This document shows positions 53,736 to 62,933 of a stretch of 64,000 nucleotides of DNA, piece after piece. The translations under genes and the position numbers were made by a program. The notes below the pieces were generated by a model, which saw nothing but the letters and a program-made list of their open reading frames with translations, made no database searches and had not been told where the DNA came from. Position 1 is the stretch's first letter. The number at the start of each line of letters is the position of its first letter. Source of the stretch: Hyphomicrobiaceae bacterium (GTDB taxonomy: Bacteria > Pseudomonadota > Alphaproteobacteria > Rhizobiales > Hyphomicrobiaceae); NCBI GenBank assembly GCA_025359185.1, contig JANYHF010000083.1, forward strand, positions 1-64,000, written 5' to 3'.

Positions 53736-54542
53736 ATGCGGCGCAAGTCGAACTGGTCGTTCGTGTTGGGTACGCTCTGTTGTGCAGGCCTCGCCGCAGC
53801 GGTGGCCGGGGCCGCTGTAGTGCTGATCATGCCGTCCCGCGCCAGCGATGCTTCGTCGATTGACATTGCGCGCACGGAGGCACCCGCCGCGCCGAATTGG
53901 AACCTGCAACCCCTCAAGGCCGAAGCCCAGCATCTGTTCCTGGTCACTGGAAAAGGGCCGCGCGCGGACAGATTTACCAGCGAGATGGCAGATCAGCCCA
54001 AAATCCTCCTGGCATCGATGCCGCAAACCGATCCTGCGGCCGGTCAGCTCCTGCAACAGACACCGCAAGACCGTCTGTGGCCGCATGGCCGCGTGACACC
54101 CGAAGCAAAGGCGCGCGACATCACCTGCCTCACCGAAGTTATCTACCACGAAGCGCGCGCTGAGCCCGCCGGGGCCCAGATCGCGGTGGGCCAGACGGTC
54201 ATCAACCGCGTGCTGTCGGGGGCCTATCCGCGCACCCTGTGCGGTGTGGTCAGCCAGCGCAGCGTCCGCGAGGGCGATTGCCAATACAGTTTTGTTTGCG
54301 ATGGCCTGAGCAGTCTGCCAAAGGTCAAAGCTGATTGGGAACTGGCCGGACATATCGCCGAACGTCTGCTCAACGGCTCCGCCTGGATGGCTGACCTTGG
54401 CGACGCCACGCACTTTCATCCTCTGGCCGAGCAACCGGCCTGGCAGAAGTATCTCCAGCGCGTGAAGCGCGTGGGTGGCTTGGTGTTCTATCGGGGCAAT
54501 TTCTCTGCTTCGGTCAAGCCGGCGGCCGTCTCCGTCAATTGA
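53736..54542 (+). CDS. cell-wall hydrolase, SleB family
   Basis: The 268-residue product has an N-terminal transmembrane or signal segment (FVLGTLCCAGLAAAVAGAAVV), a variable stretch, and a C-terminal SleB/PF07486-type domain (about 140-250) with CLTEVIYHEARAEPAGAQIA (catalytic Glu), QTVINRVLSG and CQYSFVCDG, and a late DATHFHP. It is a lytic transglycosylase-like peptidoglycan hydrolase of the periplasm in alphaproteobacteria. ATG 53736 has GGGAG upstream; an ATG at 53685 would add residues without homology. Confidence 0.87.
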   Translation: MRRKSNWSFVLGTLCCAGLAAAVAGAAVVLIMPSRASDASSIDIARTEAPAAPNWNLQPLKAEAQHLFLVTGKGPRADRFTSEMADQPKILLASMPQTDPAAGQLLQQTPQDRLWPHGRVTPEAKARDITCLTEVIYHEARAEPAGAQIAVGQTVINRVLSGAYPRTLCGVVSQRSVREGDCQYSFVCDGLSSLPKVKADWELAGHIAERLLNGSAWMADLGDATHFHPLAEQPAWQKYLQRVKRVGGLVFYRGNFSASVKPAAVSVN

Positions 54543-54600
54543 CGCTGGTTTCGAGGCGCGCCAGATTGCGGGCGTCCCATCGAACCAGAGATCGAACGTC

Positions 54601-55962
54601 ATGCCTCAGGACCACGGCAGAGATTCCAACGCCATCGTCGAACTATGTTGCAATGAATGTGCCCGGTTTGCTGCGTCCAATCCGCAATCGAAGGCCTTGG
54701 CTGCGCGCGCGTCAAAGCATTGGCTACAAGGCGTGCCGATGCATTGGATGTCCGATTGGCCGGTGCCGTTTCCGCTGTTTGTGGGCGAAGCCAGCGGCAA
54801 CCACATCACCGATGCTGATGGCCACGGCTATCTCGACTTCTGTCTCGGCGACACCGGCGCCATGTTCGGCCATTCGCCGCCCGCCGTTGCCGACGTGCTG
54901 GCCCGGCAGGTGCGGCGTGGGCTGACGACCATGCTGCCGTCCGAGGACGCGGCCATTGTTGGCGAACTCCTGGCCGCGCGCTTCGGCTTGCCGTTCTGGC
55001 AGGTGACCACCACCGCTTCGGATGCCAACCGCTCCGTGTTGCGGTGGGCACGCGGCATCACCGGGCGGCGCAAAGTTTTGATCTTCAATGGCTGCTATCA
55101 CGGCGCAGTCGACGACACGTTCGTGGAGCTGGAGAACGGGGCCACCCGCAACAAACGCGGCCTGGTCGGCGAGGTTCGCGACCTCACGCACAATACCGTC
55201 GTCATCGAGTTCAACGATGTGGGTGCCCTAGAGACGGCGCTCGCTACCCATGACGTGGCTTGCGTGCTGGCTGAGCCGGTCATGACGAATTGCGCGATGG
55301 TTTTGCCCGAAGCCGGGTTCCACGACGCATTGCGCCGCCTCACACGGGTAACTGGCACACTACTGATCATCGATGAGACGCACACCATCTCGACGAGCGC
55401 ATCGGGATACTCGGGCGCACTCGGGCTTGAGCCGGATTTTTTCGTGCTCGGCAAGCCCATCGCGGGCGGCATTCCGGCCGCTGTCTATGGCTGGACGGCC
55501 GCTGTTGATGACCATATTCGCACGCTTTTGAGGACCAAAGAGCCCGGCTACAGCGGCATCGGCACGACCCTCTCGGGCAGCGCGCTACAACTTGCCGGGA
55601 TGCGCGCGGTCCTGGAGACCATCCTGACAGATGCAACCTATGCCAAAGCCATGCCCCTTGCCGAAGCGTTGGAAGCTGGAATAGCCAATCTTATCAATAC
55701 GCATAACCTGCCCTGGCACGCCGTCCGGGTGGGCCTGCGCGTCGAAATCGTCACGTCCCCCATTCGTCCACGCAACGGCACCGAGGCCAATCTCGTTGCC
55801 CACGGCCCCGTCGAAAAGGCCCTCCACCTCTTTTGTCTCAATCGGGGGGTGTTGATCACGCCATTTCACAATATGATGCTGGTGTGTCCTGCGACGGCCC
55901 CGGAGGACATCGATACCCTGCTGCGGGTTCTGGATGAGGCGTTTTGCGTGCTCGCCGGATAG
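54601..55962 (+). CDS. class III aminotransferase
   Basis: The 453-residue PLP-dependent enzyme has the aminotransferase class III layout: DADGHGYLDFCLGDTGAMFG near the start, phosphate-loop region TTTASDANRSVLRWAR, the pyridine-binding aspartate in LLIIDETHT, and the Schiff-base lysine in FFVLGKPIAGGIPAAVYG. It is related to glutamate-1-semialdehyde aminomutase and omega-aminotransferases. ATG 54601 is where similarity begins. It is followed by a glutamine-synthetase-like gene 31 bases later, suggesting amine catabolism or amide chemistry. Confidence 0.9.
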   Translation: MPQDHGRDSNAIVELCCNECARFAASNPQSKALAARASKHWLQGVPMHWMSDWPVPFPLFVGEASGNHITDADGHGYLDFCLGDTGAMFGHSPPAVADVLARQVRRGLTTMLPSEDAAIVGELLAARFGLPFWQVTTTASDANRSVLRWARGITGRRKVLIFNGCYHGAVDDTFVELENGATRNKRGLVGEVRDLTHNTVVIEFNDVGALETALATHDVACVLAEPVMTNCAMVLPEAGFHDALRRLTRVTGTLLIIDETHTISTSASGYSGALGLEPDFFVLGKPIAGGIPAAVYGWTAAVDDHIRTLLRTKEPGYSGIGTTLSGSALQLAGMRAVLETILTDATYAKAMPLAEALEAGIANLINTHNLPWHAVRVGLRVEIVTSPIRPRNGTEANLVAHGPVEKALHLFCLNRGVLITPFHNMMLVCPATAPEDIDTLLRVLDEAFCVLAG

Positions 55963-55993
55963 TCAGATCCGATCAAGGGCCAAGGAAGACATC

Positions 55994-57379
55994 ATGAGAA
56001 AACCGCCGGATGGCGCAAAAATGGCTGCAGAAGCCAAGACGTTCCTCGATGCAAATCCCGATATCAACCACATCGCTATGATCTTCACCGACTTGTGCGG
56101 CGTCGCCCGCGGCAAGTTGCTGACCCGCGATGAACTCATCCCCGCCTTCAAGAATGGCCGGTATTTCCCGGGGTCGATGATGAGTATCGACGTGACGGGC
56201 CGCGACGTGGTGGAGACGGGCCTTGTGTGGGACGACGGCGATGGCGACCGGCTGTGCTGGCCTGCCCCTGGTACGCTCAATCGCGTGCCCTGGCTGCCGG
56301 ATGCCCAGGCGCAGTACCTCGCCACGATCCACGAACTCGACGGCACACCGTCCATCGCAGAGCCGCGCCAGACGCTCGCCCGCATGGTGGACCGGTTCCA
56401 GAAGACGACCGGCTTGACACCTGTCGCCGCTGTAGAACTCGAATTTTACCTGATGGACCGCGACAGCGCCCTCGCAGGCCGGCCCAAAGCACCCAAGTCC
56501 CTGACCAATGGCGCTCATACCAACCAGATCCAGTGCTATCTGCTTCAGGACCTTGAGGATTTTGGCCCGTTCTTCCGCGATATGTACGCCGGTGCCCGGA
56601 TGCAAGGGCTGCCCGCCGAGGCGGTCATTTCCGAATATGCGCCTGGCCAGATGGAGATCGGTCTCAAACACAGAGCCGATGCCTTGAAGGCTTGCGACGA
56701 AGCCATCTTGTTCAAGCGGCTGGTCAAAGGCACGGCGGAAAAACATGAGCTGATCGCCAGCTTCATGGCCAAACCCTATAGCGACCAGGCCGGCTGCGGG
56801 ATGCATCTGCATGTCAGCCTCAACGATGCCAAGGGCAACAATGCGTTCGCTTGCCCCGATCCCGCCCAGCATCCGATGCTGCGCAACGCCGTTGCCGGCC
56901 TGAAGACAACGATGAGCGACAGCCTGGCGATCTACGCGCCAAACGCCAATTCCTACCGGCGGTTCCGCAAGAACATGTACGCGCCGGTCAAACCCAACTG
57001 GGGCGTCAACAATCGCACGGTGTCGATCCGCATTCCAGCGGCGACGGGCGCAGCGACTCACCTTGAGCATCGCGTCTCAGGCGCGGATGCCAATCCCTAT
57101 CTGGCGCTGGCGGCGGTGCTGGCGGGGATGCTGCACGGCATCGACAACAAGCTCGATCCAGGCGACCCGGTAAAAGGAAACGGCTACGCGCAGCCCGCCG
57201 AACCCTTGCCAACACACTGGATTGCTGCAATCGAGGCATTGCGCAAGTCCGCGCCTATGCGAGAGTATCTCGGATCACGCTTCGTTGATGTGTTCACTGC
57301 CATCAAAGACGCCGAGGCCGACCGTTTTTATGCCGAACCGCAACCCCTGGACTTTGATTACTACCTCCGGACCATTTGA
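55994..57379 (+). CDS. glutamine-synthetase-family (gamma-glutamylamine ligase-like) enzyme
   Basis: The 461-residue product has the glutamine-synthetase fold: an N-terminal beta-grasp part (MIFTDLCGVARGKLL), the catalytic AAVELEFYLMD, GCGMHLHVSLND (ammonia/ATP region), NSYRRFRKN and a late ATHLEHRVSGADANPYLALA. It fits the PuuA/GlnT-type ligases that join glutamate to an amine rather than the nitrogen-assimilating GlnA. ATG 55994 follows AAGGAAG. The GNAT gene starts on the next base after its stop. Confidence 0.88.
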   Translation: MRKPPDGAKMAAEAKTFLDANPDINHIAMIFTDLCGVARGKLLTRDELIPAFKNGRYFPGSMMSIDVTGRDVVETGLVWDDGDGDRLCWPAPGTLNRVPWLPDAQAQYLATIHELDGTPSIAEPRQTLARMVDRFQKTTGLTPVAAVELEFYLMDRDSALAGRPKAPKSLTNGAHTNQIQCYLLQDLEDFGPFFRDMYAGARMQGLPAEAVISEYAPGQMEIGLKHRADALKACDEAILFKRLVKGTAEKHELIASFMAKPYSDQAGCGMHLHVSLNDAKGNNAFACPDPAQHPMLRNAVAGLKTTMSDSLAIYAPNANSYRRFRKNMYAPVKPNWGVNNRTVSIRIPAATGAATHLEHRVSGADANPYLALAAVLAGMLHGIDNKLDPGDPVKGNGYAQPAEPLPTHWIAAIEALRKSAPMREYLGSRFVDVFTAIKDAEADRFYAEPQPLDFDYYLRTI

Positions 57380-58120
57380 ATGACGGACCATGTCAATACC
57401 CTCGGTCAGCCCATCGGCGATCCGGTCCCGACGTGGACCGAGCGCCGTAAGCCGCCGCGCGCAGTCATGCAGGGACGCTACACGCGGCTTGAGCCGCTTG
57501 ACCCGCGCGCGCGCGGCAAAGAACTGTTCGAGGCGATGGCGGCGGACAAAGAAGGGTGGCTGTGGACTTACCTGCCTTATGGCCCGTTTGCGACGCACGA
57601 AGCCTATGCGGGCTGGATGTATCTGACCTGCATGGGCGACGATCCGCAGTTTTATGCCATCATCGATCAGGTGTCCGGCAAGGCCGTGGGAATTGCCAGT
57701 TACCTGCGCATAGATCCCAAGAACGGATCGATCGAGGTTGGATACATCACCTACAGCCCCGCCATTCAAAAGAGCCGCATCGCCGCCGAGACGATGTTTC
57801 TGATGATGAAGCGGGCGTTCGATGAGATGGCATACCGGCGCTATGAATGGAAGTGCGATGCCCTCAACGCCCCCTCGCGCGCGGCGGCCGTTCGTCTCGG
57901 CTTTTCTTACGAGGGCATTTTCCGGCAAGCGACGGTCTACAAAGGCCGCAATCGCGATACGGCGTGGTACTCCATAGTCGACAAAGAGTGGCCGCTGTTG
58001 AGGGCCGCCTATGAGCGGTGGCTGGATCCTGCGAATTTTGATGCGGACGGTGGGCAGAAGCTGCGCTTGTCTGACCTGACGGCGGAAGCGCTGAGCGCAG
58101 CACATGCGCCGATGATTTGA
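57380..58120 (+). CDS. GNAT-family N-acetyltransferase
   Basis: The 246-residue product has RimJ/RimL-like features: RYTRLEPLDPRARGKELFEA at the start, IEVGYITYSPAIQKSRIAAE (acetyl-CoA site), YRRYEWKCDALNAPSRAAAV and LGFSYEGIFRQATVYKGRNR. It may acetylate an amino group on the product or substrate of the preceding enzymes. Its ATG directly follows the ligase stop (TGA then ATG), so they are co-translated. Confidence 0.88.
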   Translation: MTDHVNTLGQPIGDPVPTWTERRKPPRAVMQGRYTRLEPLDPRARGKELFEAMAADKEGWLWTYLPYGPFATHEAYAGWMYLTCMGDDPQFYAIIDQVSGKAVGIASYLRIDPKNGSIEVGYITYSPAIQKSRIAAETMFLMMKRAFDEMAYRRYEWKCDALNAPSRAAAVRLGFSYEGIFRQATVYKGRNRDTAWYSIVDKEWPLLRAAYERWLDPANFDADGGQKLRLSDLTAEALSAAHAPMI

Positions 58121-58137
58121 CGTGCCGAAGAGGCGTA

Positions 58138-58270
58138 CACACCTCATCCTGAGGAGCGAGCACAGCGAACGTCTCGAAGCATGTGCAGTGCGGGAACGAG
58201 CGCTGCGGACGGCTGGTGCAACACCAGCATCCTTCGAGACGGCCCGGAAACGGGCCTACTCAGGATGAGG
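58138..58270. repeat. palindromic intergenic repeat with CTCATCCTGAGGAG ends
   Basis: The ends ACCTCATCCTGAGGAG and CTACTCAGGATGAGGAGG are near-inverted, and internal GTCTCGAAGCATG and CATCCTTCGAGAC pair as well. This wording is well known in the intergenic regions of Bradyrhizobium-like genomes. It sits between the GNAT gene and mutM, about 40 bases before the mutM start. Confidence 0.75.
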
Positions 58271-58307
58271 AGGAAGTGGCTGAAAATTTAGAGTTGATTG
58301 GCCGCTT

Positions 58308-59183
58308 ATGCCCGAACTTCCCGAAGTTGAGACGGTGATGCGCGGGCTCTCGCCGGTGATGACAGGGGCGCGGATTTTGCACGTGGAACAGAGGCGGCCG
58401 GACTTGCGCTTTCCGCTGCCGGAACGGATGCCCGAACGGCTGAAGGGCCGCCGCATCGAGGCCATGGGCCGGCGCGCGAAATACATCCTTGTGCATCTCG
58501 ATCAGGCTGAAATCCTCACCGTGCATCTCGGCATGACCGGCCGCTTTACTATCGGCGGCGCGGTGATCGGCGGCAACAGCATGACCCACGCTGCGGGCGG
58601 TGACCGTGCGCATGATCACATCGTGCTGCATCTCTCCAATGGCGCAATCATCACTTTCAACGATGCGCGGCGGTTTGGATACATGGACATGCTGGCGGCG
58701 GACGATCTGGCCACCCACAAGCATTTTAGAGATTTGGGAGTCGAACCGTTATCCGATGATCTTACGGCCGATTATCTTGCGGCCTGCGCGCGGGACCGCC
58801 GCGTCGATTTGAAGGCATTCCTTCTTGACCAGCATGTCATCGCAGGCCTCGGCAACATCTATGTCTGCGAGGTGCTGTGGCGGGTGGGCCTGAAGCCAGT
58901 GCGGCAAGCAGATACGATCTGCACTCGTAGCGGCCTGCCCAATGATCGGGCTCGCGCCCTAGTCACGCATGTCCGGGCCGTGCTCGGCGAAGCCATTGCA
59001 GCAGGCGGCTCGTCTTTGCGCGATTATGTGCAGGCCAGCGGCGAATTGGGATACTTCCAGAAGGCCCATACCGTCTATGATCGTGAGCATGAACGGTGCC
59101 TGCGCGAGGGCTGCGCCGGAATCATCCGGCGCATCGTGCAGAGCGGCCGGTCCACATTCCATTGTCCGCGCTGCCAGCGTTGA
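58308..59183 (+). CDS. mutM: formamidopyrimidine-DNA glycosylase
   Basis: MutM removes oxidised purines such as 8-oxoguanine and cuts at the abasic site. The 291-residue product starts MPELPEVETV (catalytic Pro2 and Glu3), has the Lys region GRRIEAMGRRAKYILVHLD, the helix-two-turn-helix part, and a C-terminal zinc finger with two cysteine pairs, C-x4-C and C-x2-C (CLREGC, FHCPRC), as in alphaproteobacteria. Confidence 0.96.
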   Translation: MPELPEVETVMRGLSPVMTGARILHVEQRRPDLRFPLPERMPERLKGRRIEAMGRRAKYILVHLDQAEILTVHLGMTGRFTIGGAVIGGNSMTHAAGGDRAHDHIVLHLSNGAIITFNDARRFGYMDMLAADDLATHKHFRDLGVEPLSDDLTADYLAACARDRRVDLKAFLLDQHVIAGLGNIYVCEVLWRVGLKPVRQADTICTRSGLPNDRARALVTHVRAVLGEAIAAGGSSLRDYVQASGELGYFQKAHTVYDREHERCLREGCAGIIRRIVQSGRSTFHCPRCQR

Positions 59184-59204
59184 ACACTTTGAGGAGACAT
59201 TCCC

Positions 59205-59978
59205 ATGGCCTACGAAAACATCATTGTCGAGACAAAGGGCAAAGTTGGCGTCGTCACCTTAAATCGCCCCGCCGTGCTCAATGCCCTCAACGAAGCACTT
59301 GTCGCCGAATTGGGGCACGCGCTCGATGCGTTCGAAGCCAATGCCACGATCGGCGCGATTGTCATCACCGGCTCGGAGAAAGCCTTTGCGGCGGGTGCCG
59401 ACATCAAGCAGATGCAGGCCAAGACTTTTGTCCAAGCGTATAAGGAGGATTTCATTGCGTCGTGGGACCGGGTCTCGCGCTGCCGCAAGCCGGTGATTGC
59501 GGCGGTGGCGGGCTACGCGCTTGGCGGCGGCTGCGAGCTCGCCATGATGTGCGATATCATTATTGCGGCGGATTCGGCCGAATTCGGCCAGCCCGAGATC
59601 ACACTTGGCATCATGCCGGGGGCAGGCGGCACCCAGCGGTTGACGCGTGCGGTTGGCAAGGCCAAAGCGATGGACCTCATCCTCACCGGCCGCCGCATGA
59701 AGGCCGACGAGGCCGAGCGTTCGGGTCTGGTGGCGCGGGTGGTTCCTGCGGCAACGCTGATGGAAGAAGCGATGAAGGCGGCCGACAAGATCGCGAGCTT
59801 CTCGCAGCCCATCGCCGCCATGGCCAAAGAAAGCGTCCACCGCAGCTTCGAAACAACGCTAACGGAAGGCCTGCGCTTCGAGCGCCGGGTTTTCCACTCG
59901 ATGTTCGCCACCGAAGACCAGAAGGAAGGCATGGCCGCTTTCGCCGAAAAGCGGAAGCCTGCGTTCAGGGACAGATGA
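59205..59978 (+). CDS. enoyl-CoA hydratase
   Basis: The 257-residue crotonase-fold protein hydrates trans-2-enoyl-CoA in beta-oxidation. It shows [10 protein letters not shown] (oxyanion hole), [18 protein letters not shown] with the catalytic Glu in the following [18 protein letters not shown], and [15 protein letters not shown]. The start lies 22 bases after mutM, behind a GGAG. Chain-length preference is unknown. Confidence 0.94.
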   Translation: MAYENIIVETKGKVGVVTLNRPAVLNALNEALVAELGHALDAFEANATIGAIVITGSEKAFAAGADIKQMQAKTFVQAYKEDFIASWDRVSRCRKPVIAAVAGYALGGGCELAMMCDIIIAADSAEFGQPEITLGIMPGAGGTQRLTRAVGKAKAMDLILTGRRMKADEAERSGLVARVVPAATLMEEAMKAADKIASFSQPIAAMAKESVHRSFETTLTEGLRFERRVFHSMFATEDQKEGMAAFAEKRKPAFRDR

Positions 59979-60090
59979 GGGAGGGATGTTTGCTCGGCCT
60001 TGCCAAGACGTTCAATGGCGAACATAGTTTTCATGGACGGGAGTCTGGACAGCATGAATGACGGGCATTGTTCGAGCACGAGGATCCGCC

Positions 60091-60498
60091 ATGAACATAC
60101 TTCAGCTTCACCACGTGTCGATTGCCACCGGCGATCTTGACCGATCGGCTCGGTTTTATGGCAGGGTCTTGGGCTTGGAACAAATCCCTCGCCCACCATT
60201 TGATACCGTTGGCATCTGGTTGGAGTCAGGACCGGTCCAGATTCATTTGATCGATAACAAAGGTGGAACTTTCCGCTCCAACCGTTCCATTGCGACCAAT
60301 GACAGCCATTTCGCGCTGCGCGTTACCGATTTCAAGGCGGCATTGGATCATCTTAAGGCCTGCGGATTCCGTGAAGACCTGCCCGATGGTGATCCACTTC
60401 GCATCGTGATCCGGCGCACGAATGTCGCTGGGTATCCGCAGGCGTACATTCTTGATCCGGACGGCAACATTGTCGAGATCAATGCTGCTGCATCCTAA
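60091..60498 (+). CDS. VOC-family (glyoxalase-like) protein
   Basis: The 135-residue product has the beta-alpha-beta-beta-beta layout of the vicinal-oxygen-chelate fold: LHHVSIATGDLDRSARFYGR and AYILDPDGNIVEIN, with the metal-ligand His and Glu in the expected places. The substrate cannot be predicted. ATG 60091 was chosen over the upstream ATG because of an AGGA seven bases before it. Confidence 0.85.
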   Translation: MNILQLHHVSIATGDLDRSARFYGRVLGLEQIPRPPFDTVGIWLESGPVQIHLIDNKGGTFRSNRSIATNDSHFALRVTDFKAALDHLKACGFREDLPDGDPLRIVIRRTNVAGYPQAYILDPDGNIVEINAAAS

Positions 60499-60540
60499 CT
60501 CGCGTGTGTTGGACCGCCAACGCGACGCGGACTTGCAAGC

Positions 60541-60575
60541 ACAAACCAAAAGAAACGGGACCCGCAAAGGTCCCG
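60541..60575 (-). terminator. rho-independent terminator of sodB
   Basis: On the minus strand a seven-base-pair stem (CGGGACC, GGTCCCG at 60575-60556) with a six-base loop is followed by TTTCTTTTGG and more T residues. It lies 30 bases after the sodB stop. Confidence 0.8.
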
Positions 60576-60604
60576 CTGATCGATTTGAAATGAGAAATCC
60601 GTAA

Positions 60605-61207
60605 TCATATGTGGGCGCCCGCCATCTGCTCCACATACTCCCAGTTGACCAGATTATCGACGAACGCTTCCAGGTACTTCTGCCGGGCGTTGCGGTAATC
60701 GATGTAGTAGCTGTGCTCCCAAACGTCGCAACCGAGTATGGGCTGGGCGCCGTGCATCAGCGGGTTCTCGCCGTTCGGCGTCTTGGTGATGGCGAGCTTG
60801 CCGTCCTTGATCACCAGCCAGCACCAGCCCGAACCAAACTGCGTGAGGCCCGCCTGCACGAAATCAGCGCGGAATTTGTCATAGCCGCCAAGATCAGAGG
60901 TCATCTTGGCGGCCAGCCGCGCAGGCAGTTTGCCACCGCCACCGCCCTTTTTCATCCACTGCCAGAAGTGGTTGTGATTGTAGTGCTGGCCAACATTATT
61001 GATCAACCCAGCGCTCTTTTCGGCGAACGCCGCCTTACAGATGTCTTCGATACTCTTGCCAGCGAGCGGACTGTCCTTGAGCAGATTATTGCCGTTGGTC
61101 ACATAGGCCATGTGATGTTTGTCATGGTGAAACTCCAGCGTCTCCTTCGACATGAAGGGCGCGAGCGCATCATAGGCATAAGGCAGTGCGGGAAGTTCGA
61201 GGGCCAT
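60605..61207 (-). CDS. sodB: superoxide dismutase, Fe/Mn family
   Basis: SOD converts superoxide to oxygen and hydrogen peroxide. The 200-residue product has the metal ligands in LEFHHDKHHMAYV (His), YNHNHFWQWM (His) and CDVWEHSYYIDYRNARQKY (Asp and His), with the iron-type features NVGQHYNHNHFW. Start ATG 61207 gives the normal MALELPALPY. The frame is open to 61297 without homology. Confidence 0.95.
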   Translation of the reverse strand: MALELPALPYAYDALAPFMSKETLEFHHDKHHMAYVTNGNNLLKDSPLAGKSIEDICKAAFAEKSAGLINNVGQHYNHNHFWQWMKKGGGGGKLPARLAAKMTSDLGGYDKFRADFVQAGLTQFGSGWCWLVIKDGKLAITKTPNGENPLMHGAQPILGCDVWEHSYYIDYRNARQKYLEAFVDNLVNWEYVEQMAGAHI

Positions 61208-61309
61208 GGGGGATCTCCATTGTGGCGCGCGCCTTAGGGGAAAACGCGGCGCAGCGCGACTTGTTCCAACCCTATTTGGTTGCACCCGAACTGGCAAGCC
61301 GGGAGCAGC

Positions 61310-61648
61310 CTATCGCTCGCCGCCCTGAGGACCCCAGAACACCACCCAGGTTACGAAATCGTCGCTCATCTCTTCGAAATGATGCCTGTCGGCGGCAGGC
61401 ACAAAGAGCGCATCGCCGGACGCGACGGACATGCGTTTGGCCTCGTGGATGAACTGCGCAGTACCGGAAATGACGAAATAGAGTTCGTCCTGCGTGTGCG
61501 GTTCTTGAGCATCCTTGCCGCGCGGCGCAAAGACTTCAACAGACATGGTGCCGTGCGCGAGGGCATCGGCGAACGGTTCACCGCCGGGCCATTTATCAGA
61601 GGTGGCGCGCGGCAAAGAGGCCAGCAATGGCCCGAGCGAAACTTTCAT
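61310..61648 (-). CDS. cupin-domain protein
   Basis: The 112-residue single cupin has a metal-site pattern EPHTQDELYFVISGTAQFIH and a second motif FVPAADRHHFEEM. It probably binds a divalent metal, but the reaction is unknown. It lies just upstream of sodB on the same strand, 102 bases from it. Confidence 0.85.
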   Translation of the reverse strand: MKVSLGPLLASLPRATSDKWPGGEPFADALAHGTMSVEVFAPRGKDAQEPHTQDELYFVISGTAQFIHEAKRMSVASGDALFVPAADRHHFEEMSDDFVTWVVFWGPQGGER

Positions 61649-61691
61649 GGCAACGTCCCGGTGGTGTCACGAGGGTGATGCTACCGCAAAG

Positions 61692-62930
61692 TCAGGAGCG
61701 CAAGGCCGCCGGCGTGATCCGCGATTGGGGGCCGCGCGATGGGGCACGATCTTGGACCTCCAAATCCGCGATAAAGGCGGTAATCCGGGCAGCCAGCCGT
61801 GGCCAGGCGAAATGCTCCTGGCTGTAGCGGCGGGCTTGGGCTTCGGCATCACGCCAGTGGCCCCGGTCGCCGGATTGCGAATTCAACCAGACGTTGAGGG
61901 CGCCCGCAAAGTCATCGGCATTGTCGGGCGCGTGGGTCAGCAGCCAGGGCTCGGCGGCGAGCTCGATGTTGCCCGGAACATGGCCCGTCAGCACGACTTT
62001 ACCAGCCGCTGCATAGTCGCGCAGTTTGATGGCCGAGAAGCCAAATCCGATGTCGTGCGTGCGTGACAACGGCAGGATGGCGAGATCGAAACAATTGATG
62101 GCGGCATTGGCGTCGGCGAAGGAAACGCGGCCGGGCGCACGGACGCGGTCGGCCAACCCGAAGTTGCGCGCGGCGTCCAGAAGCGGCGCCAATCCAGGGC
62201 CGTCGCCGAAAATCAAGAGGTCGGTGTCCGGGTTGGCGGCGGCGGTCTGCGCGAACCCCTCCAGGGCCGTCATCAGGCCATGCCAGGGCATGATGTTGCC
62301 GATAAAGCCCACGAAAGAGCGCTCTGGCGGCAAGCCGAAGAGTTGCAGGGCCTCCCCGCGCGCCATTGGGAAGAAGTGCTCGCAATCGGTGCCATTGCCA
62401 ATGGCGTGCAGGCGTTCAGGGTTAACGCCGCTTTGGGCGAGGCGGTCGGCGAGGCCTTGGGTGACGCAGCGGGAGGCATCGGCAAGCCGGGTGGCGGCGA
62501 TCTGCATCCAGCGCTCGAAGGTGGCCAGCCGGGACGAACCGCCTGCGACCAACCGTTGGCTTTCTAACCAGGAGTTGTGTTCGAGGACAACGCGGGTTCC
62601 CATCAGACGGCACACCGCGGTCACAGCAACCGTGAAGGTGTTGACGCGGCTGTAGACCACATCGGGCCGGAATCGCAGGATCTGGCTGATCAGCGCGGGC
62701 AGTTGGGCAATCGTATCGAGATTGGCGGGAAGCCCAAAACGGCGCAGGCTTTCGACGATGGTGGCGACCTCGCGCACGCCATAGGGCATGGCGGGGCAGT
62801 CGCCCTCGGCGACCGTCAGCATCCGTACATCATGGCCCGCCGCCAGGAACGCGTCGAACAACCCGAGCTGATGCTGCGCACCGCCCGACATGCCGCCCCA
62901 ACTGGTGAGATTCACCATCAAAATACGCAA
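61692..62930 (-). CDS. GT4-type glycosyltransferase
   Basis: The 412-residue protein has the GT-B fold of family 4: an N-terminal part with MVNLTSWGGMSGGAQHQLGL, LRRFGLPAN, and a C-terminal nucleotide-sugar part (FVGFIGNIMPWHGLMTALEG, ADRVRAPGRVSFADANAAIN, FDLAILPLSRTHDIGFGFSA). It transfers a sugar to a cell-surface glycan, but the linkage cannot be told. Only three bases separate it from the next glycosyltransferase, so both likely belong to a polysaccharide operon. Confidence 0.9.
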   Translation of the reverse strand: MRILMVNLTSWGGMSGGAQHQLGLFDAFLAAGHDVRMLTVAEGDCPAMPYGVREVATIVESLRRFGLPANLDTIAQLPALISQILRFRPDVVYSRVNTFTVAVTAVCRLMGTRVVLEHNSWLESQRLVAGGSSRLATFERWMQIAATRLADASRCVTQGLADRLAQSGVNPERLHAIGNGTDCEHFFPMARGEALQLFGLPPERSFVGFIGNIMPWHGLMTALEGFAQTAAANPDTDLLIFGDGPGLAPLLDAARNFGLADRVRAPGRVSFADANAAINCFDLAILPLSRTHDIGFGFSAIKLRDYAAAGKVVLTGHVPGNIELAAEPWLLTHAPDNADDFAGALNVWLNSQSGDRGHWRDAEAQARRYSQEHFAWPRLAARITAFIADLEVQDRAPSRGPQSRITPAALRS

Positions 62931-62933
62931 GAT

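Noticed and set aside
58138-58270. CRISPR or insertion-sequence explanation for palindromic repeats
   Set aside because: The repeats are single dispersed palindromes, without regular spacers, transposase gene or target duplications that I can see.
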